Shown: in pieces, positions 1-44,828 of the stretch
How the letters are laid out: every line of letters starts with the position of its first letter
How positions within the stretch are numbered: the stretch's first letter is position 1
Origin: Eleginops maclovinus
Taxonomy: Eukaryota; Chordata; Actinopteri; Perciformes; Eleginopidae
Length of the DNA stretch: 64,000 bases
Direction of reading: 5' to 3'
Assembly: GCF_036324505.1 (NCBI RefSeq)
Contig: NC_086369.1
Span: 16,552,781-16,616,780, forward strand
Notes under the pieces: model-generated
Databases searched by the model: none
What the model was told of the DNA's origin: nothing
The model's input: only the letters and a program-made list of their open reading frames with translations
Translations under genes and position numbers: made by a program

Positions 1-200
1 AATGCATTACGGTGCAAACTCTGCTGGGTCATATTTGAGATGATTTGGCAATTGACATTTTTTATCACCCATCTAGTTTTGCAGGACTTTCACTTTTGCA
101 GCAAGACAAATATTTCAAATGAAACAACACTTGGGTAAAAAGCTGCACAAATCCAAGTTTTACTGCACTTTTAAACCCATTTATTAAGACAGCATAACCC

Positions 201-290
201 CTTAAAGAGGCCCTATTCTGCTTCCTGTAGTGTCCCCTCTCCTATACAAACAGTAGTGCATGTAAAGGGTCTGCAGAGGCTAACATCAGC
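201..290 (+). repeat. dispersed repeat family A, copy 1 (partial)
   Basis: The block aaagaggccctattctgctt...gtgcatgtaaagggtctgc is shared in pattern with 40795-41040 and 62203-62400, and resembles a fish repeat I recognise from many genomes. Confidence 0.55.
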
Positions 291-1597
291 AGACTCCTTT
301 TCATTCCTGCATGAATCGATTTTGAATCACTGCTCCCTCCGGTCTGTGATCCGGTTCTTACTGCTCTTTTTCACTCCGGGCTGCTGCACCTTCATGCCCC
401 AAAATAGCGTGCAGGCTTTGAGACGCTCTTCACAGAAGAGGAAGCAACATGAGAGGAGCGACACACGCTTCCCCCAGCATTGGGTGTGTGCATGCCCTCT
501 GGGTGGAACTGTAAGGTTAGGACTTGTAAGAAGACACTGCCATGTCAGCAAGCTGCCCTGACAATGCCATCATCCCCCTATTCCATTGTCTTTCTCCCCT
601 CTTGTCTTTCAGGGGGGGAAGGTCACATGACTGAATTGATCCCCCCCGTACCACGCTCTGCTCTCTTTCAGCATGCCTCATGTGTCCGCTGTGTCACATT
701 CAGGAGTGTGTGTCACATAAAGGAGATGTCATTGAATAAAGCCCATTCACTCTTCCCTCCCACACACGGCGGGCGTGCAAATCGATTATCCTACCGCGTC
801 AGAGCGAAGGTTGGGCGCGTAAATCAGCACGACGCGGCTCTGAGAGAAGATGTGATTGCTTCTTTTAGGTAATGGTCACTTTGGAAACAGATCCAAGGTC
901 GTTTGTCGATGCCGGCCTCCTCTCTGGAGTGTTCGGAGCACAGGGGGGTAATAGCCGGGCGGAGAGTGCATAATTCAAATCAGTTTGCAGCCAGAGAGGA
1001 GAGGGAGTACTGCGCCGGCTCGTACCTCTGCAGCCACTGTACACAACCTGCCTGCAAACACACCCTGCTTTAAGCCAGTTTTGACATCCATCATTCCTTC
1101 CGTTTGCCGACCTTTTCACCCCGCTGTGTCCTGAAAGTCCCGTGCTTTTATTTTGAAAATCACGTCGTTAATCTGCGGTAATGAGTTTTCTCACCGGGGA
1201 ACCGCTTCATTACCGGCAGCTCCTCTTCCTCCATCCTCTGCTGCCTTTCAAGGGTGAGGAGGACAGAGGGTCAGGAGAGGTTGGAAAGGGGGAGGAAGAA
1301 GAGGAGGATTGCTGTCATATGCACAGAGCTGGGCTCCCAGGATTCCTGGCATTTCTTCGCAGAAGTTGTGAGCTTTCTAGGAAGAGGAAGAGGCCCGTTG
1401 TGTCTAGATGTGGGACAGTTTAAAATCTCTATCTCCCGCCTCTCTGCTTCATCTCTCCTCTCCTCTCATTCATGCTCAGAGAGTCAGCTCATGAATGCAG
1501 CGTCCACCCGAGCGGAGGGTCCCTGAAGGTTACATATGAGAGGAAGCTGCTGAGCCAGCTTTATGTTACTGAGCCGGATCATCACAGTCTGCAGCTC

Positions 1598-1738
1598 TGT
1601 TCCCCCTCCTCAGATTATTCTGTTCCCTCCTCAGATATTATTCTGTTCCCTCCTCAGATATTATTCTGTTCCCTCCTCAGATATTATTCTGTTCCCCCTC
1701 CTCAGATATTATTCTGTTCCCCCTCCTCAGATATTATC
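1598..1738 (+). repeat. 23-bp pyrimidine-rich tandem repeat
   Basis: About six copies of a unit built on cagatattattctgttccc plus a variable run of C. Confidence 0.9.
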
Positions 1739-1840
1739 CTCTCTCTGGATTATAGTCTGTCTCTGGCATGCATTCATCACGAACACTGCAGCTTGCATTG
1801 GGGTCAATGATGTGTGATACAATCCTCCTCCACTCTTACT

Positions 1841-2050
<210 letters not shown>

Positions 2051-3400
2051 ATATGCAGAGAGGGACTGACCTTGCTTGAGAAACTCACTGAGGTGGAATT
2101 GATGTGAGGTATATCTTGTAGAGATGTTTGTGAAGATGATGAAGAACACCAGCTCGTATATAATAAGGTTTATTACAACAGCATAGTATCACACACCAAC
2201 ACGGGCAACACGAGGTTCCCAGAGCCCATTGTGGAAGTCCCCTGAACTGTCTTTGTGCATACCATTTATAGGATTAATGTGTGTACGTGTCCAAAGTGTG
2301 TGTGCTCACAGGAGGTGATCAATGACAATGTGTGCCCCACTGCAGTGACATGTATATGTTCATGGGGGCCCCCTGATGTATTCCAGCTGTGGTTATGCAA
2401 CATCGTATGGCACCCCATTCTCCCTGAACATCTTCTCTGCACTCTCTGTGACCTCAGAGAGTAACTAACTGTATATATGAACAGGTTTAGTACACCACAT
2501 ATTCTCCTTAGTTTCACCACCTGTGTAGCGCTGCAGAAAGAAGTCGTAAGAACGGTGGAAACTGAGATCAGGATTACTCTAGCTGCATTTAGGAGTGAAA
2601 TGCATCTAGTTTTCCATACTCGCTGTAAGCCAACACCTTAATTGAAGTCTAATTAACCGGGTGCTAGTTTTCTCCCAAAGCCTGTGCCGAATATTGGATT
2701 CTACTTGCAACATGTTCCCCGCTCTGTGACTCCCTCCCTCAGTCCGTCTCTCACCATGTGAGTCTAATGCACAAAACAGAGTCGGCACCATATGAAGAGT
2801 CTGTCCTTCACGTGCCGCTGCTAGAGGTCTGAGTGAAAACCTTCTACATCGGCATGCCTTGCAGATGTCTGAGAGTGTGTGTGTGTGACGGAGCGCTGCT
2901 GCTGTGCCAGCATGTTCCTCAACCCGCCCTCCCTTCACCCCTGAATGTGGCGCGAGGAGTCGGGACAGTTTACGACCCCCTGCGTCCTCCAGCGGGCCAG
3001 AACTCTGTTAACGTGATGGATGGAGAGGCGTTCAGGCGCTCTCACTATCACCAGGGGATAAAGAATGCCCGGGAGAGGTGGAGGGGGGAGACTGGAGGGC
3101 AACCAAACAAACATACCTGCTGCTCGGACTCTACCAGAGGATTAGAGTCGGCTGAATCCAGAGAGAGTCTGAGGGGCACCGGAGGGGTTAGCTGCACCAT
3201 GAATCAACATTTCATCAATACTTTAGTTTGCATTAATGCAATATTCAAGATGTAGAAGGCAGAGTATTCATCAAAAGCATGAACAAGGAGGAGAACCATC
3301 CATCTTTTGCTCACTCAGGTACAAATCCTCTTCAGAACAGGGGAACTGCACCCTGTGGCTGTGTCTTATCTATTGTTCAAAAGACCACAACCTAAGGATA

Positions 3401-3656
3401 TAGGGCTGCAGGATTAGGGAACAATACAGTATTGCGATCATTCTGACTGATATTGCAATTCCAATATGATTCCTATTGGTCATTTTTGCAGGAATTATTT
3501 CCAGAAACACGTTAAAATACGTCTTAAATTTGAAAAAGAACACACTGTAATTAAAAATGGCATTGTGCCGTAAACAAACTGCTTTGACTGCGATGTGGAT
3601 ATTGCGCTAGACCACATTACGATTGTATTCAAATTTCCATAAATTGTGCAGCCCTA
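3401..3656. mobile_element. small hAT-like non-autonomous element
   Basis: Inverted ends tagggctgca (3401-3410) and tgcagcccta (3647-3656) enclose 256 bp with ttgcgat/attgc blocks typical of very common fish repeats. I see no obvious 8-bp target duplication and no coding capacity. Confidence 0.6.
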
Positions 3657-3663
3657 ACATGAT

Positions 3664-3938
<275 letters not shown>

Positions 3939-4932
3939 TCTTCTTGGTGGTGCAGGAAATAAATACCACCGAAGATCCAATCCAGTCCATTCCTGCTGAC
4001 CTCCCGGGTCGACCTTCCGTTCATAAAGGACCCTTCTAAAGACTTATTATGCATGCAGTCTACATTATCTTGTTTGCCTAACCTCAACCTCCTCTTTACC
4101 CTGAGAGCCTGGATATTATTTTTCTGTGATCCTCTCTCCGGTTCTGTGAGCAGTTTTTAATTTGGAGGAGGAGATCATAAGATAGTCCTTATCAGATATC
4201 ATGAACTGTTAGTCTGAGGGTAATTCCAGCAGGTGCTGCGAAAAGATGAAGTGTGTGAGGGGGGAGAGAAAGAGGGACGGACGTCAGGTTATTGTTCTAC
4301 TGGTACCTTTAGATTATTTTCCAATTACTGCAGAGCATTGTTGGGGGGGGATTAACGCTCTAAAATAGACAAAAGGCGTTCAAAGTGTCATAAAAACAGC
4401 TCAGTCTAATTGGGGTGAGACCAGCATTATGCACACACACACAATAAAGAGCTAATCCCTTCTTTCAGTCCCCCCCCCCACACACACACACACACATACA
4501 CAGGTGTAATTATAAAGCTCCTCTCTGCTGGACATTTTTCCACTTGTCCGGCTCAGGTTATGTAACTTTAATGAGTTTTTCCCTTCCAGCGGCACAGTGG
4601 GGGGGCCGTGTGATTGGTTCTTCTCAATGAGGATCAGAGAGCCCCCCCCACCCTCGCTGTGCAGGTGTATGTGAAGGTGTGTGAGCTTCAGGCGAGTCCT
4701 CGGGTCAGAAAGACCTGCAGGAGCTTCAGGTCACTGAATACAGATGTTTCAAAAGGCTGAGGGTGTGGGGGGGGTCTAAGGGCAGGGGTGACAATGCATC
4801 ATGGGTAATAACCCCCCCCCCCAAGTCTGATTTAAGGTCAGAGATAACAGTGCAGTGCATTAAGGTAGGAAGAGGACATAAAGCAGTTCGAGGAGCATGT
4901 GATGTGAAAGGGTCCCTCTCTGTCTCCTGCAG

Positions 4933-15717
<10,785 letters not shown>

Positions 15718-17897
15718 GGCTACGCCTTGCTCCGGCGTCCGTTGTGACACGTGCCTTCCTGTCTGTGTTTCTGCTCCACAGCTGCTGCAGGACTCTAAAG
15801 GGCTGCTCCGGACAGAAGGCTGATGAGACCTCCCATGGTGCTACTGGAACAGAGCGGGGCTTTACAACCTGTACAGACGAGCCGCCACCAGCCGGCCACT
15901 AAAGCACAACTCACCTGTACTATGCAAGATCCCTGTACAGCTCCTCCTCCCCCTCTTCCTCCCGCTCCGAACACTTCAGCCTCCCGTCTGCTGTTATCTG
16001 GATCTTCAGAACTTTTTGTAACAGTGCCTCTCAGGCTGTTCGGCCAGTGTACACAGCTAGCTCAATGCTAACGCTAGCTGAAGAAAGCCAGTCTCTGAGC
16101 GACTGCTCTGTCGCTCCTCGCCTTGGTGACGTCACCATGTAGCTTAAAGCCGACACGCAGCAATGGTTCAGCCTTTAACCACTTCTACTCAATCTAGATT
16201 CCATTACACTCTACTTTATTACAGAGGGAAGAAGGTTTCTCTGACCATGTGCTGAAGCTACTGGAGAAGGTTTCTGAATATTGGACCTACTTTGAAACGA
16301 GGACTGGTGTCTGATCTACAGGAGGATGCACCACTCCTGCTTGCTGAAGCTCCACAGATGTACATAGTAGTATTCTCTTGGTGTAGGCTTCAGAGAAAGT
16401 AGTGCAGTGAGCAGCTTCTACCGGCAGGGGTAATCTGATTACTCCTGGTGTGTGGCGCCTCTGGTGGCTGCAGACATGATTGTGTGAAGGCCAGTGAATG
16501 TTGCTGTGTCAGAGCTTCTGTCTGGGTTGTAATGTTCATTAATAATCACGCTCCCAAAGATTTACTTTCTGCAGTCTGAATCAAACGGTCTGCAAAGCGT
16601 AGTGGTTTTTAGATTACTGTATTTTCTTGAATGTCTTAAGGACTGACCTCCCTTTGAAAAGTGTTTTGCTGAGACATGGAGAGAGCCTGGTTCGTATAGA
16701 AAGGAGGAAAAGTCTGGAGCGAGATTTTGTATTTGATATTATCCTAAGTTCAGCTGAGTGAAAGGAGCGGAGCGTCTGCTGCAGTGGGAACGTGTTAACT
16801 TTGGGCCACGCTTGGTGGTTTTCTGGCAGTGACTCGTTTAGTATTATCGTGACTTAGTACCTCAGATTAAATTTCCATAATAAGTGAGCATCGTGTAAAT
16901 ATCGGCAGAGCTAATGACGCGTATTATCCAGTTAGTTAGAAGCATATTTATGAACTAACATGGCACTGCAATTAAAAAAGTCATTTCAGTTAACTATTAA
17001 CTATCTACTCCATTAAAGTTAGTGCTGCTAATGGAATTCTGTCCTGATTGAAAACCAATTAAGCCCTGAGAGGCCAGTGAGGACATGAATAAATCTAGTG
17101 CTTGATTTGAATATTTCTCCCATTAGTTAAAGATCTAAAAACAGGTGAAACTAAAGGATTTGCCAGAATATTTTTTCAGTCATTTTTATTTAGTCCATTC
17201 TCATTAACAACGTGCATTTAGTGAGTGTTAAAAAGCTGTGTAACATGGCTTTCTTTTGGCTATAAATGCCTCCTTTTGGTCTTACTCAGAACACAGGGTA
17301 CTCTCCACTCTTCTGTTCTTACCAATAACATCCTATCCTGGCAAACCGTTTAATTCCCCTGTTCGTAAATCACATCACATTCTTTCCACGCTTGCCTCTC
17401 AGGTCTTTGTAAATCCTCTCGTATTTACTGATTATTGGTAACTGTTGAGCGTGCATTAAGTAAATCTGTTATATATGAAGAGGAGGAAGGAGGGGAATCG
17501 GCAGCAGCGCCACACATGACTGCAGAACGTGCTCTGAAAGTGGAGCTCTGACGGTCTGAACTTGGCTTCTGTTCCTCAGCAGCAGAGGCCTGGTTGATGT
17601 TTGTGAACACTTGATTTACAGATGCCTTGAAACTGGATATTTGTCATTAAAAAACTGAAAGAAATCGACCTGTCTGAGTGGTGTGTGTGTGTGTGGTGGG
17701 ACAGCACTTACGTCGACACGGGGCGGGGGAGGTTGAAAAGTTTATTTCTGAACAGCTTCATGGCTTTCCTGAAAGTTAAGACACACTGTCGACAGAGAGA
17801 AGCACAGCAGCAGCAGCAGCAGCAGCTTTTTGCACACACATTTCTAACGGTACAGATGAAGGACAGACAGGAAGTGATGCATTTATTTCAAAATAAA
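15718..17897 (+). other. slco5a1: slco5a1 3' UTR (extent inferred)
   Basis: Non-coding sequence after the stop. AATAAA hexamers lie at 17088-17093 and 17892-17897. Which is used cannot be told from sequence, so the end given is an upper estimate. Confidence 0.45.
17882..17897. terminator. candidate bidirectional poly(A) signal between convergent genes
   Basis: TTTATT at 17882-17887 (AATAAA on minus) sits four bases from AATAAA at 17892-17897 on plus, near the middle of the convergent interval. On the minus strand the following ~40 nt are U/GU-rich (cttcctgtctgtccttc), as expected downstream of a cleavage site. The plus side is less convincing. A second minus-strand AATAAA lies at 17741-17746. 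Confidence 0.4.
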
Positions 17898-18713
17898 GCA
17901 CTCGTCTTTAACCAGGTTTAATTTAAAGGACTCCAGTTACATTCAGAGTGAAGTGAACATCAGGACCAAACACCACGGGAAGGTTTGTGACAAAGTTAAC
18001 ACCCGGTGACCGTGAGGCTCATTTTTAATTAACGTGACAAATGTGCAAACCCCAGCAGGTGCATCAGTAACACAAGTCACACTTTCAAAAGAAGAAAGGA
18101 TTGGTACTTTTTCCACAATCTAGTTTTTTTTGAGTAGTATAAAGACATACTCCTCTTGTTAGGGCTGCCACTATCATTATTTTCATTATCAATTCATCTT
18201 AAAAATATTATCCTGATTCATGGATTAAGGATTGGGAGTGTAAAAAGAAATACTCACTGTTGTACTATTTAAAGAAGCAGGTTGACAATTCTGCATAGAA
18301 ATGATTAACACCATAGGTTTTGATTGTTCTTTTGTCTAATGAGGGCTTCATTTTACATCCCTGTGAAACGTAAATGTTAAAAAGTGCATCTGGGGCCAGA
18401 TTTGATATTTCTCTCTGCAGTGATGGGAGGGTTGATGACCTGAAGCTGCGATGGTTTCACCACTCACGTAGTTTTTCATAAAAACATATATTAAAAGACG
18501 GTGTCATCCCTCAGGAATAAATCCGGTTGACCCCCTCTGAACACTCGGCTGCGGTAAGGCTTTTTCTTTCCTAAATATATATTTGAAAAAGAAAATAATA
18601 CTGTTTTACTAATAATCGTCGGCACCTGTAAAAAAATAAACACTCATTTAATTTTACAACTCTGGCGCTCTGAGGGGGCGCCTGTCAGTCATGTCTCTAT
18701 GGCGACTCGTTAA
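17898..18713 (-). other. sulf1: sulf1 3' UTR / convergent intergenic interval
   Basis: AT-rich, without open coding structure. Around 18156-18260 is a fragment starting ttagggctgcc and continuing tcattattttcattatc, resembling the start of a very common fish dispersed repeat. Confidence 0.5.
18156..18260. repeat. fragment of common fish dispersed repeat
   Basis: It starts ttagggctgcc and continues tcattattttcattatcaa, resembling the head of a very abundant fish repeat. Identification is from memory. Confidence 0.45.
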
Positions 18714-19303
18714 TCAGAGGCTCTGATTGAACGCTCGAGAGCCGCTGCCCTCGTGGTCGCTCAGCGTCTGTGGGGAGAGAGGGAGGAGGCCCTGGGCCCG
18801 GAAAATGTCTTCCTCCTCCTCCTCCTCCTCCTCCCCCTCATGCAGGCTGTGGGGGAAGCGCAGCAGGGAGTCGTGACGCGTCTCCAGCTCGGTCATCCCG
18901 TTGCCGCTGAACGCCTCCCCCTCCACCTCCTCCAGCTGCTGCGTCCTCAGGGGGGTGGAGCCGCCGTCTCTCCTCGGGCCCGGTCTGTTCGCCACCCTCT
19001 CGGGAAGCTCGTTGGCAGCGGGGGTGCTGCTGGGGGCGGGGGGGGCCTCCGATCCCGGCTCGTCTCCGCTGCCCTCCCCGGCACCGGAGCCCAGCTCTGG
19101 CGGGGGGGGGGTCATCCAGGGTCCGGTTGAGTTTCATAAAAGCGCGGCGCAGTGCAAACATATTATCTACATCCGTCTGGAAGGAGAGCCAGGCGTCGGG
19201 GCCGGGGCTGTAGGCGGGCCGGCGCTCGTAGAGGCTCTCGTCGAGGCGGTACAGATCCTCCAGGCCCTGCCGGTGCACCCCCGCCTCCGTCAGGTTGGGC
19301 AGC

Positions 19304-40619
<21,316 letters not shown>

Positions 40620-40794
40620 GGCTCCCCCGACCAAGAGGGGAGGAAGACTAATGAAGCGAGGGAGGGAGGGAGAAGGAGTCCAGCCAGGACACTCACTCAA
40701 AGCCGGGCAGCTCTCTCAGACGAGGGCGACTGAGGGGGAGGGAGAAAACACATGGAGACGTTAGAGAAGAGACCCTTTAAAGATGTGTAGCAAC

Positions 40795-41040
40795 ATTTAA
40801 AGAGGCCCTTATGTGCTGTCCCCTCTCCTCTAGTGCATGTCAAGAGTCTGCAAAGGCTAGAATCCCAAAGTTCCGGAACACGGTGACATCACTACGGAAC
40901 ACTCGCACTCCAACACATTGTACGTGACAGGCTAAGGGGGCGGGACTTATTTTAAGCTGGTTGACCAATCACAACAGAGGAGACTGGGCTCTGGTTTCAG
41001 TCGGAGGGGGAAAATAAAGAGCTTTCTGAACATTAAAGCG
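40795..41040 (+). repeat. dispersed repeat family A, copy 2
   Basis: Shares gtacgtga..ggctaagg, gcgggact, aagctggttgac and actgggctctggtttcag with 62203-62400, same orientation. Confidence 0.7.
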
Positions 41041-41215
41041 TATTTTCTTCAGAGGAACCAAACTCAAACAGAGGAGCCAAACCTTGATGCTCCACCAGGA
41101 AAACTTCCCCAACAGCTCCAACTAAAGTTCACCATCAACACGAGTAAACAACTCCCTCAACAACAATCAACAACTCTGACCAGATCACAACAACCAAAGA
41201 AACCAGAGATCTCAC

Positions 41216-41350
41216 CTCACAGAATCCCATAATATCCAACCCTCTCTCCCCTCGGTTAGATCTCTCCCTGAGCGAGACACTCTCTCTGCTCAGCTCTCAG
41301 GACTGTGCTGATTGGCTGCCTGCGCTCCAACACCCAAACACACACTCTGC
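41216..41350 (-). promoter_or_regulatory. candidate sulf1 promoter and non-coding 5' exon
   Basis: On the minus strand two CCAAT-type boxes (plus-strand ccaatcgcag near 41358 and gattggctg near 41310) precede a purine-rich stretch. That stretch ends with a consensus splice donor, tctgtgag|gtgaga, exon end 41216. The nearest downstream acceptor is the one opening the first coding exon at 40647. No TATA box is seen. Vertebrate SULF1 genes have non-coding 5' exons, so this is plausible but unproven. Confidence 0.35.
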
Positions 41351-44300
41351 AGCCTCGGCCAATCGCAGCCCACTGTCCACCTGTCACTCAGAAGTCACCC
41401 CCTGGGGAGCGAAGCGTGACAGAGGGCCAGTGGGGAGGATGGGTACACACCGGGGGGGGGAGTGGGAGAGGATACGCTGCATTAACCCTCGCACCACCGC
41501 CGCCTATCATAGAGTACTCTCAGTCAGCGTCACGGCGGCAGAACATCCCAGAATAACAGTGATGTGATTCTTTATTTGATAAATCGTGGATACATTTTAT
41601 TCCTTTTGTTGCCTCTGTACTATTCTCTTTCATTTAGCCCCAAATAACTATTCTAAAATCCTATATTTGGACATAAAGAGGGTCTATTTTATCAGCTGAT
41701 TATCACTGCTTTGTGACAGAAAGGCAGGTGGCTGTGAGATGAAGCATGAGGGTGACATGTCCTCCATCTTCTCCTGTGCAGCTCTCTGTTCTGAGGTAAC
41801 GACCTGAGACTGTGACACCTGAGACCAGTCAGACCCCCTCCCAACACTAAGGGGTCCTTCAGATGCAAAATATAGATTCAATCAGTGGAAATAACTGTAA
41901 ACTTTTGCAAATTTCTCCGATAACCTTTCCTTTCACAGTCAGTGTGCAACAACACACTTGGCATTAAACCAGATTCTGCTTCAACAAATGATCCTTTTCC
42001 GAGTAGTAAGTGAGTCATCTTTTTATCCTCAGGTCAGCTGTGACGGTCAGCAGTCCAGACGGAGCTTTAGCGGCTCGTCCCATTTCCAGTCGTGGTGACA
42101 GCGCTGAGCAAACACTGGCGCCGTTTGGACAAACAGCCCTCAGGGCGGCAGAGTGCACAGACCCTCACAGTGCATCACACACACACCACACACACACACA
42201 CACTCCAAGTCCTCCTGCAGGAGTTGGAGAGCTTCCCAGAAACAATGGAGGCGCACGGAGACTCTGAGCAGTGGAGCCAGCGTGTTTAACGTTAGCACCC
42301 AGTCCAAATTCAATTTTACATGCCATTGGTTCCCAGCAATAGCCTCTTCATCAGCCTCAGTGGGAAACCAGACAGGAAGCCTCAGTGTGGAAGCTGAGAG
42401 GAACCGTGTGGTGCTGATGTGCAGTCGCTAATAAAGTCACACACTCTTCCACCAAGACGCTCCTAACTCAATTTCACCTGATGCACTTTCCTCAGGACGT
42501 CGTCTCAAGTTCGTACTGGGAGCACTGGGACAACTAAATGCATCTAATCTAACCAGAGGTGCCTGAAAAGAAGCGCAGAGCTATCTTTCTTCGACGCTTT
42601 AATCAACAAGCATTTATTTAAGGTGTGGGATGAAAGACTCACTGACTTTTTAACAAGATCAATCTTCATTTTGAGAGCCTTTAAATCTAGATTTACCAGT
42701 GCTCTGATCATTGCCTGTAATCAGGATTAACTGCACAGTGATTTGTTTTGTACACACACTCACAGAAGTGTTACCCAGAGATGTTGCCTGGGGGTGGGGG
42801 GTGGGGGGTGGAGGGGAGCTAAACATTTCTGGATGTGTTTAAATTAAAACTCATTAACTTTAAAAACCAGTGCTTCCACCTGAAAGTTATTACACACTTG
42901 GCTTCTGAACCTCTCTGTTGTTGCTTCCCAACATCCAAGTCCAGATGCATGCTGGCACTGTCATGCCCCCCCCCCGTGAGGATGCAGCACTGTGAGAGGA
43001 CCTGGCTTCTTCTGTACGTCTGCAGGAGAGACAGGAGCTCAGAGTCACAACATTGCTTCTGCAGGATTAGCACTAATGACCCTTTAAATGGGCTACTGTA
43101 AGCTGGGGGGGGTAAAATACCCAGGGGTTCAAAGACCTGGAACAAAAAGGCCACTATGGACACACAGCTGCCTGATGCATTAAAGATGTGCAATTTTCAG
43201 ATAAATGGCCATCAACACTGGGGGGCTGTAAAACACCCCTCAACCCCTCCTTCACCTTCAGGAGTCTTCCCTGCAGCGCTCTCGGTGATGTCGTGCACAA
43301 ACGGCTGTGTATGCTGTGGAGCGGCACATGATGGAGGGGCAGCACTGTGCGGCATCCAACCACACAGCCGCTGCACCCTGAACCCCCCCTGACCCTGCTT
43401 TGATGGCGGCTTGTTTAACCTAACCTCGGCAACCTGAGGCTCCCCACACACCGGGGTTTAAAGGGAAACTTCGGAAGAGCTGAGGGGGTTTGAAGGGAAC
43501 AAGTCTTGTCAAAGCCTGCTTGGGATCGGGGAACATGTGGCTTCAGTTCTGCTCAGTCTGCATCAGCTGTCGCGGAAACCCTGAAGTTCCTCTGCTGGAA
43601 ACATGCACATTCGTCCAATGATCAGACGTTGTTTCCTCAGGTAACACGGAGAGCTTGGAGGAGAGCGGGTTCACCTTTCCCAAAAAACAAGATGCAGGTC
43701 AAACCCAAACCAGATGGCACTACAGTAAATCACTCATTCATAAAGGACCAAACAAAGGAGGCTTCAAAGCAACTCAAAGCCCCTCTTACTCCTGTCCTTC
43801 CTCTAGGGCACAAAGGCAGAGAGAGGGGAATTAAACTCTGATGGCATACTTTGAATTCTGCAGGTTGTTCAGGAAGGCTCTACAAATCTATGTGCATGTT
43901 GAGTTGCATCTGAACTGAGAGCTTACTCTGCTGCAGACCAGGGGCATTTCTTGAGAGGGGGAGAATAATTACTGCGAGGCCTTAGATTAAGGTTTGTCCA
44001 AATATTTCAGTAATCCGAGGGCGCTGGGCTGGTCCGCTGCCATGAGGACTGACAGGGGCCTTCTTTGCACTGAGGAGGGCCTGTTTCGGGCCCTGCTGGG
44101 CAGCACTTTGCACCACCAAGAGGCCCGTCAGCCCTGCGGCGCCAACTGAAGGAGGGCTCTGTCCCAGACGCTCTCTTGGCTGCGGGTTCGGGCTCAGACC
44201 TCTGTGTTTTCAGACTCTTAACTCCGATGATTTGTTTGACCAAAATGCTCAAATTGGTGTAGGATCCGTGACAGAATTCCAGCAGGGGGAGATCACTGGC

Positions 44301-44729
44301 TCTTTGTTCCAACATGTTTACGGCTCTGAACCTCGACAGGCACGTTCCCAGGCTTTGTTTCCTCCCCGCTGCAGCTTCAGACGCTGCAGAGAAGTGATTC
44401 CCCCGCGCTGGTATGCACCGTGTTCAGGGTACCGCACCGGCCGCTTTAATGAAGAACAATGGCCTGGACTCAGAGAAACCTGGAGCGAGTGCATCCAGGT
44501 CCATTAGTTAGAGCCCTTGTGTTCCCCTGGAGCCAGTGAGAGAGACTTTGTAGTGCCGAGGCAGCCGGGCCACCCCATCAATATTACGGGTGCATCGTAA
44601 TGTATAATTAAAGGAGTCCTGGGCCAGAATACTTCAAAGTGGGAGCGGCTCGCGGGTCCCCAGGTGGTCTGCATGAGAACCCTTAAGAGGAAAATGATTA
44701 AAAAACACATTGCACAAATGGGGTATTTA

Positions 44730-44730
<1 letters not shown>

Positions 44731-44821
<91 letters not shown>

Positions 44822-44828
44822 TGTGTGT
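44731..44828 (+). repeat. (TG)n microsatellite
   Basis: About 49 units with two tc interruptions. Confidence 0.95.
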
